Below the pieces are notes generated by a model, which did not search any database, had not been told where the DNA came from, and saw only the letters and a program-made list of their open reading frames with translations. From Prinsepia uniflora (Eukaryota > Streptophyta > Magnoliopsida > Rosales > Rosaceae), in assembly GCA_032719365.1 (NCBI GenBank), contig CM064863.1, forward strand, positions 24,747,137-24,811,136: a stretch of 64,000 bases of DNA. The letters are read 5' to 3'. Positions 56,566 to 64,000 of the stretch are shown here, piece after piece. A program made the position numbers and the translations under genes. Within the stretch, counting starts at the first letter, position 1; every line of letters starts with the position of its first letter.

Positions 56566-59200
56566 ACTCAATCGTTTTTTTTTTGCCAACAAAATCAGAA
56601 AATCGATCGCTAGTATATTATATATAACTATCTAACAACCAACTAAGTAACAAGATGTAATTGTCAAGATAAGAACAATAAAACCTGGAATCTGGGTTTT
56701 GCGTGCTCCTGCCTCCTAAATTATCTTTGGTCTTTTGAATCTAAAAGTTACGAAAATACGAATCAATACACAATCTTTTGAAATAGATAGAAACTTCTTA
56801 AAAATCTCCACACCAGATGACATGAAAGATTAACAATAATCTACACGATCTATCGAATATGATTGAGGTCATATTGCACCTAGCTACATTGTACGTACTG
56901 ATCATAAAAATTTGGATTAATTCATTACCATTAGTTTTCATGCTAACTCAAATTCATTAGGATGAAAAGAGGAACATTACTTTATAAAGCAGAAAAGAAG
57001 AAAACATAGGCTAAATAAGAATCTCTAGATATATTATGAATAAAGCATACAAAAAAATCCAAAAGAACAATCAAGCATCACAAACAAGAGCATAGTAAAC
57101 AGTGAACCTACGAAGAAAACCAAGACAGTCATTATGAATCCAAATTAAAGCCAAGATGAAAACAGGCCTAATTAGATTCAATAAGGAACAAATAAACAGG
57201 TCCGAGTGCCAGAATGAAGTAAGTGTCTCTTGATATCGTGATTATAAAAACCTAATTGTGAGATATATGTTCATTGCATCTGCAGGATAACCAGAACTCA
57301 AAAACGCCCTAATAACTTCTGTATACGTTTGAGAATCCGGAAATGATCAAGTCTTTGTATAGATAGACATCAGGCTTGTACCAATCTTGCTTTCGAATCG
57401 TATTAAATATCTGGGTACATTCAGCTGGTAGTTAACCCAATTGGAAACTGGAGTTGACAGTATATAACCACGTAAAAAAACAAAAAAAAAAATAGAAGAA
57501 TCAATTTAAACAAAATCAAGAATGGTGGCAATCTAGGAATTGCATTCCAAATGGAGAAATCCAATTTATTTCTCAGATATTTTGCGAAACAAATCTGTAA
57601 AACACCACAACATATCAACTACTTGTAATTGAAATAAAAACATCATTGTCGCGTTTGGCTTAAACATGAATGCAATAGACTCGAAATGTAACAAAATTAG
57701 TCTAGCCATTATTGCATTCCTCCAGCCTGCTCAATTTACACCAGAGATTATTATTGAACTTTGGTTTCAAGCATATAAATGTTAGAAGTTCAAGCGAAGT
57801 CAATGAAAGCTCTTGTGATGCATACAAATCAATAAAATTTGAATTAAATTTATTATGTGTAAATATGATAACTTGAGCGAAAATTTCATGAAAAACTAAA
57901 ATATCTAAGGATCTTTAAGTTTTAAAATGATGAAAGCATCTGTGAAGATAACGAAATGGATGAATGGATGAATGAAAGCATCTGTAAATATGGCAACCAG
58001 TCACTAAAAACCAAACGGACAAGTCCTAAATAACAATGCTGCTAATTAAACATAATTCAACATGGTTACTGCAAACCAAGAAAGAAATACTATCATGTGG
58101 GAATAAAAGACTTCAAATGCTAAGTATCACTCATTACCATGGAATCAAGTCTCGTCATCAAGAAAAAGCTTCACAAACCCAATTCTCCTTTACTTTCTTT
58201 TTTGTTACTCTTCTAAACAACCGAAAAGAGATAACACTAAATACCAATTGCAAAAGCCCCAAAAAAATTCCCAACAATTCACATTAGGCAACCAATTACT
58301 CTATGATTTGGGCTAAATTAGAGGTAAAACCATATAAATAAAGAAAAATCATCTACCATCTACAGAACAATCACATATTAAATTCACACAAACTAAAATC
58401 CATATCTATTTATAAGCAATTTGTCAAACCATCCACCTATTAAAATTGCGTAAACCCTTTTGCCCAATCAAAGAGGTCACTTCCTCAGAATCTAAAACCC
58501 TAGAAAACATAGCTAAACAAAGGTAAATCATTACATAAATAAAGATAACGAAATGGATGAATGGATGATCAATCAAGAACAGAAGTTTCATTTCATGAAA
58601 AATACCTAACATTTGACTGCGGCATGTTACAAAAAGAAAATGAGTCCATTTCACATGGGTGGAGTATCAGGCATTTGTTTTATGGATTCTTATTTCCTTA
58701 ATTAGTAATCATTTCACATGTTTCACAAAGTATGGATTGAAGAAAATACATTAATTAATAATTTTCAGACCTAGCTTAGCAAAGATCGATATTGAATTAC
58801 CACTGCAATACTCCAAGATTGGCTCTTGTAAGCGGCACCTCTTGCAAGCAGAAACCGGCAAGGCGGCAAGCACCCAAACCCACGTCGCCCTTCGATTCTT
58901 CAAACCCAATAAGGCACTGACCACTGAGTTCACTAACTTCACTGAGAAGTGAGAATTGGACAGATTGGTTGTTGAGAAGTGAGAATTGAGAAGAAATGGT
59001 AATTGGAATTTGGAGGGTTGAGTTAGTATTATACTAACCTGGGAAGTGGGAAGTGGGAAGTTGGAGCACTAATTGATTGATGCTTTGGACTCCTTGTCGT
59101 TGCCATTATTATGGAAGAAATTCAAGAACACCTCCTTGGTTTCTACAGCCGAGAACGTCTCCCAATCAAGAACGCCTCCTAGCCTTCTCTGATATTTTTT
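56566..59200 (-). other. 5' non-coding part of the hAT transposon
   Basis: About 2.6 kb of AT-rich DNA upstream of the transposase, probably promoter and 5' intron. A 63-codon minus frame at 58,751-58,942 (...WVWVLAALPVSACKRC...) has more balanced composition than its surroundings and could be a first exon or captured fragment; I cannot identify it. GGATGAATGGATGAATG strings at 57,959 and 58,555 are small local repeats. Confidence 0.4.
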
Positions 59201-59289
59201 TTATATAGACAATTTTAAAAATTTTGGGCTCTCAATTTGTTTTGGGCCCAGGGCTTGGGCCCCTGTTGCCCCCCTCAAGGCCGGCTCTG

Positions 59290-60332
59290 TTTTTTGGTAT
59301 TGTCCAAGTCATGAGTGGCCAACCATTGTTTTATCTGAATTAACAAACATCTAATGACTCTTATTCAATGTGGTTATCACTCGACATGAGTTGGGGGTTT
59401 GTGTCCAAATTCTACTATTTGCTTCGTTACGAAAAATGTACATGTTGTTGTGTGGAATGACTATAACACAATGTTGCACTAAGTATATCATAATTTTTCA
59501 ATACAATATAAAAAAATATTCTCTTATTTTTCAGCCTTTATATTTTGGTTTATGAAGATTTAACGATCTGTATTCCACACTGCACTTAGTGAGGTATGGT
59601 GTTATAGAAATTCCGGTTGTTATGTTGTGGCATAGACTTGTGATCTGTGAGTGAGTTTTTTATTTTTGTTTTGTTGTATGTAAAAATATTGAGTAAGAAG
59701 TATATTATAGATATTGAGTATCAATTTGAGTATGTATCAACTTCATTGTTTTTATATGAAACTTTACACTAAAAAATAAGTGAAGAAAAATACCAATAAA
59801 TCATAATAAAAAGTGACGACTATGAGCAAATTAAGAAAAAAATGTAACAAAAAAAATGTAATCGAAGGAAAATACTCCAGGAAAATAGAAAACTTAAAAA
59901 GTAAATTGAATTTTTTTTAAATAGAAGTATAGCTCTATTATTTACGGTAAATCATAAGATAATAAATTATAATTTGTGAATAAAAAATCGCAATTTTTCA
60001 AAAAATATATATATTGTGTTCCACAAATTGTTTATATCATATTATTTAAAAGCAAAAGCAATTGACGTATATTTTAGTATTTTGTAACTCAAAGCATAAT
60101 AAAAGTCAGAATACTATGTATCGTCCATTTAATTAAGTAGTGTACAATTTTTTCTTTTTTAATGGAAAATGATATCATTATATATCATAAAATATATATA
60201 TAATAATACTATCAAAATTAAGCAATGACAATAAGACGTACAAGTCAATATATCAATACTAATACAGACAAAATCACACTAATAACTAACGAACTTATAT
60301 TATTAAAATTTTGAAAATTATAAATTAAACTC
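59290..60332. other. AT-rich unassigned sequence
   Basis: No supported gene, RNA or transposon end is seen. Frames are at most 61 codons. Confidence 0.45.
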
Positions 60333-60855
60333 ACTGTTCATACCATATCGGCACAGACCGAGCATGAAGCCCAGGCTGACTGCAGGCCCAGCCCATTACC
60401 AAAATGGCGATCAATCCAAACCAATCTTGGAGGCTCAGCTCTCTGCCGGCTCGGCATGTCGGCCCAGACTGACCCAGAGGCCCAGCCCTCTTCCAACACC
60501 ATGCCACCAGCCGACTCTGGAGGCTCAACCTCTGTCGGTCGGTGCGTCGGCCCAGACCGATCCGACGGCCCAATACTGCCGCCTAGCACAAGCCCAAGGG
60601 GTCCAGGCCCACTCATGCGAGCAAACCCTGGTCGGGTATGGATAGCCCCTCCACGTGTCAGTCCCACAGTAATTGACAATTGTCCCACATCGGGAGAATA
60701 CAATTATTATATTCACCACACCCATACAAAAGGGGTTCATTTGTCGTATAAAGGTGACTAAGCATTTACTGTTCACAACTACTTTTACAGTACACATTTT
60801 ACCACTCACCCTGTACCTTAGACCAACTACTGACTTGGGCGTCGGAGATGGCGAA
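60333..60855 (+). repeat. Tat-type LTR fragment
   Basis: TGTTCATACCATATCGGC marks a probable start. The segment CTGACTTGGGCGTCGGAGATGG at about 60,830-60,851 is typical of the R/U5 part of Tat-lineage LTRs, and TGTCCCACATCGGGAG near 60,680 is another frequent LTR string. The normal LTR end and primer site are missing before the gag-like sequence starts, so DNA has been lost here. No target duplication found. Confidence 0.5.
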
Positions 60856-62412
60856 GTCACACCCGCACCCGGCCGAGGGCCAAGGGACACCTTCCCTGAG
60901 GTGCTCCGGGAATTGGAAAAATGACAACGCGACATGGCCGAAATAAGGGCCAATGGCTCCCAGGCCGAGGTGCGCTATACCGAGCTTAGCGGGAAATACA
61001 CCGAGGTTGTAGCTCAATTACAGGCCGCTCAAGTCGAGTTGAATGCTCGCCTCGCTCAGGACGAGATCCGCCAACGAGATCCGCCAGGCCGATCTCGTGG
61101 TGGCCGAATGCGCAAAACGAGCCGAGAGGATCCGTAGAACCGCTAACAAGGGTAAGGCCGCTACCACGGCCGCACCAACAGAGAAGGGTCAGAAGCTCCT
61201 AGTCATTCCTAGAAAGGGTGCTCAAGGGACCAGGATCTACAATGACGCTCGCGAAGCCCTGAATGGCACCTCCAAACTGGAGTGCCGACAACTCAGCCCG
61301 ATTAAACTTGAGTTCCCCACGGACAAAGATTTACGGGCAACGGAGCAGACCAGTCGGACACGACTCCAGGCTGGCCCGCGACAGCACTCTGGTGGCGGGA
61401 TCCCCCCATCTCGATGACCAAGGGAACAGATTCTTCCTAGGAAATCCTCAGTGCTCGGCGGTCCGAGTGCCCCCCGCTCAGCACCAAGTTCCGAAGAAAC
61501 TGAGGAAACTCGTCTCGGCGGGACACACCATTGCCTCACCAGAGCACCTACTACCCTTTCCCGAGCAAGGCCCCCAGCGCCAACCCAATGGTCCAGCAGC
61601 TCCTCGATCGAGTGAGATGCCTCGAGGTCGAGAAAGGGACACCCCAGACACATACTTGGGGCGGACCTAGCTTGGGACCGTTCACGGATCGGATCAACTT
61701 CTCCCAGCATGGCAACACAATCAAGCTGCTGAAGATTCCTCTCTACACCAGTCAGACCGACCCAATCAACCACCTCAACAACTTCCAGTCGGCAGTCTCC
61801 TTCTCGAGTCTGACAAACGAAACCCGCTGTTTGGTTTTCAGCTCCACCCTCACCGACGCTGTAATCAACTGGTTCTACTGCCTGGAGCCCTGCTCTGTCG
61901 ACTCCTTTGCAAAGTTCACCAAGGTTTTTCTGAATCAGTTCATGATCCAGACTGACAGGCTCTTCTCTGCCGAGGATCTCTTCTTCCTGAAACAAGGAGA
62001 AACGAAGACGCTACATGTGTACGCTGCTCGGTTCAGCCTGGAATACTCTCGTTGCACCGAGTTCGACGACAGGACGGCTTTCACGGCGTTCAAGGGTGGC
62101 CTGCGCGAATCCCAATTCAGGTATGCTGCACACACTCAAGGTTGGTCTACTTATAATGAGTTAATGAAACAGGCAGTCATCCATGCCAAGGCCGAGTTGT
62201 TTCCTAGTAAGGGCGATGCGACAACGGGCAACACATATCGACCCAGCACCGAGGACTCGGTCAACACATACCGACCGAGTCACACCCCACAACAGTCGGC
62301 TCCCCAGTACCACAACTCCCTGGGGGGAAAGCGGAAAGACTACACCCCTTCTATAGCCCGGGAAAGATGGGCAGAAACCACGGCCACCAGGGGTCTTGCC
62401 AAGGACAACACG
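60856..62412 (+). pseudogene. Tat-lineage gag pseudogene, cut by an LTR
   Basis: Gag would form the particle in which reverse transcription occurs. A coiled-coil N-terminal part (MAEIRANGSQAEVRYTELSG) lies at 60,934; a TGA stands just upstream at about 60,922. An exact 13 bp tandem duplication ACGAGATCCGCCA (61,061-61,073 and 61,074-61,086) shifts the frame; at least two more shifts lie before 61,560. The best part, 61,560-62,412, carries the conserved gag core (PFTDRINF, a DPINHLNNF word, then LFFLKQGETKTLHVYAARF, and EAELFPSK-like tail). The last residues before the stop at 62,457 come from the LTR inserted at 62,413. The minus frame at 61,237-61,995 is its antisense shadow. Confidence 0.8.
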
Positions 62413-64000
62413 TGTAACGACCCGGATATTCGAAAAATGAAATTTTGGAAAATTTGAAGAAAATAATGATTGTGCCCTTGGAATTGGGCGAACGGTTGAC
62501 TTTTGGTTTGAGCAGTCAAACAGACCTTGACCGATGTATGTGACGTAGTTCGGGACGTCACAAGTTCATAGACAGGTGGCACGTCTGATTCCGACATCCG
62601 AGTATAAAGTTATGATGTTCGAAAGGTTAAGGGCATATTGGTAAATTGGTTGAAAACGAGGTAAATAGTTAACTTTTCACACGACCTAGAATTCTCACGT
62701 ATTTCGAGGACCGTTAGATAGGTCTCAAGTCCCTGATTATAATGACAGGCGGCACGCTGAAATCGGACATCGGATGAATGAGTCATGGTTCTAGAACAAG
62801 GAAGGGCATTTTGGTAATTAATGATGTGAAGGAAGGGTAAAAGGGTAATTGGATGGTGAAATAAAAAAAGGTGGATATTTACTGTAGCCGTTTAATTTAA
62901 TGTTAGTTGTTGAGTGAAACAAGTCCTAGCCGTTTACACTAATAGAACAATAGTTGATCAATTAATTAAGTGTTAGCTAATTTAGCTGTTTGAATTAATG
63001 GAATGAGACAATTGATGCCGATTAATTGATTAAGTGACAATTGTCACTAAGAAGAGACGGATTAGTGGCTCGGTTAAGAGTGAATAGGCGCACAGATGTG
63101 GTCGTGGGAAAATAGAGCACCGCTTGTAGTTTGAAACAATTGTTTAGTTTGAATTAGTGAACTAAGGTAATTGTCGTGAGGAGCTGAGAGAAGACAGAGA
63201 CACTAGAGTGATTGAGAGATCAATTGAGTGAAAATTCAGAACACTCAAAGAGAGAAAGAAGCCGAAATCGTGAAAACTGGAAATTGGAGGAAAAATTCGA
63301 AGTTTGAATTGTAAGTCGAGAGGAGCCAAACAAAGATTAAAAACAGCTTTCTGAAATCATTTCGAGTCTACCCATATCAAAATCGAAGGACTTTGGCTGA
63401 GTTTTGACCGGGAACTGAACGTCCAAAAACCGTGGAAAATCGAGGTTAAGTTCACATACTTAGAGGTAAGGAATGGTAAAATTCAGTATGTATTCATGTT
63501 CTTTGAACTCCTAGGATCCATCTTGTGTGATGAATTGAAGTAATAGACGAGAAATAGATGAATTCAAAGTTTAAGCCCGTTTGAATGTTCATCGAGGAAC
63601 TGATAGATTAAAAGCTCGATTTATGTAATGAGCAATACAGAACTTAAATTAAGCTATAATAGATGGAATTCGGTGAACTAATTGCAATAATCGAAGTCGA
63701 ATTGCAGGAACTTCAGCCGGGTTGTATCGCGAGCTAACGGGTCGAATTACAGAAAAATGGGAGGAGAAGATGAACAGTACTAGGTACTGTAGCAGCGCGT
63801 GGCTCCCACGCGCAGCCACTCACGGCGGCACGTGAGGGCGCGTGGGCTCGAGTTTCGAGGTGAGTCCAACATGAAACTTTCTTCTTTTAATGTAACGAAC
63901 ATTTCGGCATTAGTTTCAAGGAAATCAGATACCGTTTCGATAGTGTTCAGTGTATCCAAAGTTTTCGTATACGTTTAAAATACGTAGTTAAATCCCGAAA
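62413..64000 (+). mobile_element. LTR of a gypsy-type element, right end off the window
   Basis: TGTAACGACCCGG starts inside the gag pseudogene; the five bases before it are ACACG. It has the TGACGT dyad (62,540-62,561), the TTCATAGACAGGTGGCACGTC module at about 62,565-62,585, a second GACAGGCGGCACGC module near 62,743, and the GCGCGTGG/CACGCGC block near 63,795-63,845, in the same order as the other long LTRs. Its family is distinct from the others by sequence. Whether an internal region follows is not visible. Confidence 0.85.

Larger units (their letters stand above)
53497..59289 (-). mobile_element. hAT transposon with decayed transposase
   Basis: The element is 5,793 bp. The left end CAGTGCCGGTC and the reverse complement of the right end, CAGAGCCGGCC, form an imperfect 11 bp terminal inverted repeat. 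Both subterminal regions carry GGGC/GCCC-rich strings (AGGGCAAAAA left; GGGCCCAGGGCTTGGGCCCC right). Flanks TTTTTTTG (53,489-53,496) and TTTTTTGG (59,290-59,297) fit an 8 bp duplication with one change, though in a T-run this is weak. The minus-strand transposase and terminal sequences fit the plant hAT group with TTF zinc finger and DUF4371 transposases. Confidence 0.88.

Noticed and set aside
61237..61995. 252-codon minus-strand frame
   Set aside because: It is the antisense shadow of the Tat-type gag, whose plus-strand motifs are clear.

Overview
This 64 kb window is nuclear plant DNA, very probably from a gene-poor, heterochromatic stretch of an angiosperm chromosome. The evidence is a Tekay/Del-type chromovirus with a chromodomain, Tat-lineage gag remains, Cassandra-type TRIM LTRs carrying 5S rRNA-like sequence, hAT elements with 8 bp target duplications, and no recognisable host gene. 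The species cannot be named from what is seen. Most open reading frames in the window are chance frames in LTRs or minisatellites.

Left block (1-24,521) is a nest of LTR elements. The host is a plus-strand, Tat/Ogre-like but apparently non-coding element. Its 5' LTR end is at 2351-2397 and its 3' LTR at 24,004-24,521. Its internal region is full of minisatellites: a 25 bp unit (15.8-16.6 kb and 19.5-20.5 kb), a 22 bp unit (22.3-22.9 kb) and a degenerate unit of about 100 bp (14.9-15.1 kb). Three minus-strand insertions sit in it: an LTR at 1-2350 (continues off the window); a 12 kb non-autonomous LARD-like element at 2702-14,671 (target duplication CGACA) that itself holds a solo LTR at 10,012-12,900 (ATAGC); and a solo LTR at 16,583-19,451 (CTCCA) that splits the 25 bp array.

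Middle block (24.5-41.7 kb) holds an LTR fragment with a solo Cassandra LTR (25,521-25,850, CTAAA); a non-autonomous hAT element (27,705-28,907, CCTGCATA); a second copy of the LARD-like family in plus orientation (29,531-about 36,986); a TATA-containing LTR-like fragment; and a full-length Cassandra TRIM (39,411-40,052) that has split a small coding remnant.

Right block (41.7-64 kb) holds the one nearly intact element: a Ty3/gypsy Tekay-like chromovirus at 41,714-52,303, with two 2,989 bp LTRs that differ at about nine sites, duplication TATGT, and a 1,481-codon Gag-Pol without stops. Its RNase H has Asn where the family has a catalytic Asp. To its right are a decayed autonomous hAT transposon (53,497-59,289, transposase on the minus strand), a Tat-type LTR and gag pseudogene (60.3-62.4 kb), and an LTR that begins at 62,413 inside that gag and runs off the window.

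Signals that element classes do not explain: arrays of about 13-nt hairpins with co-varying stems in the LTRs of several families; a TGACGT dyad conserved among otherwise different LTRs; a dense TGACGT/G-box array inside the young LTR; and a palindromic duplication of the primer-binding site in both LARD-like copies.
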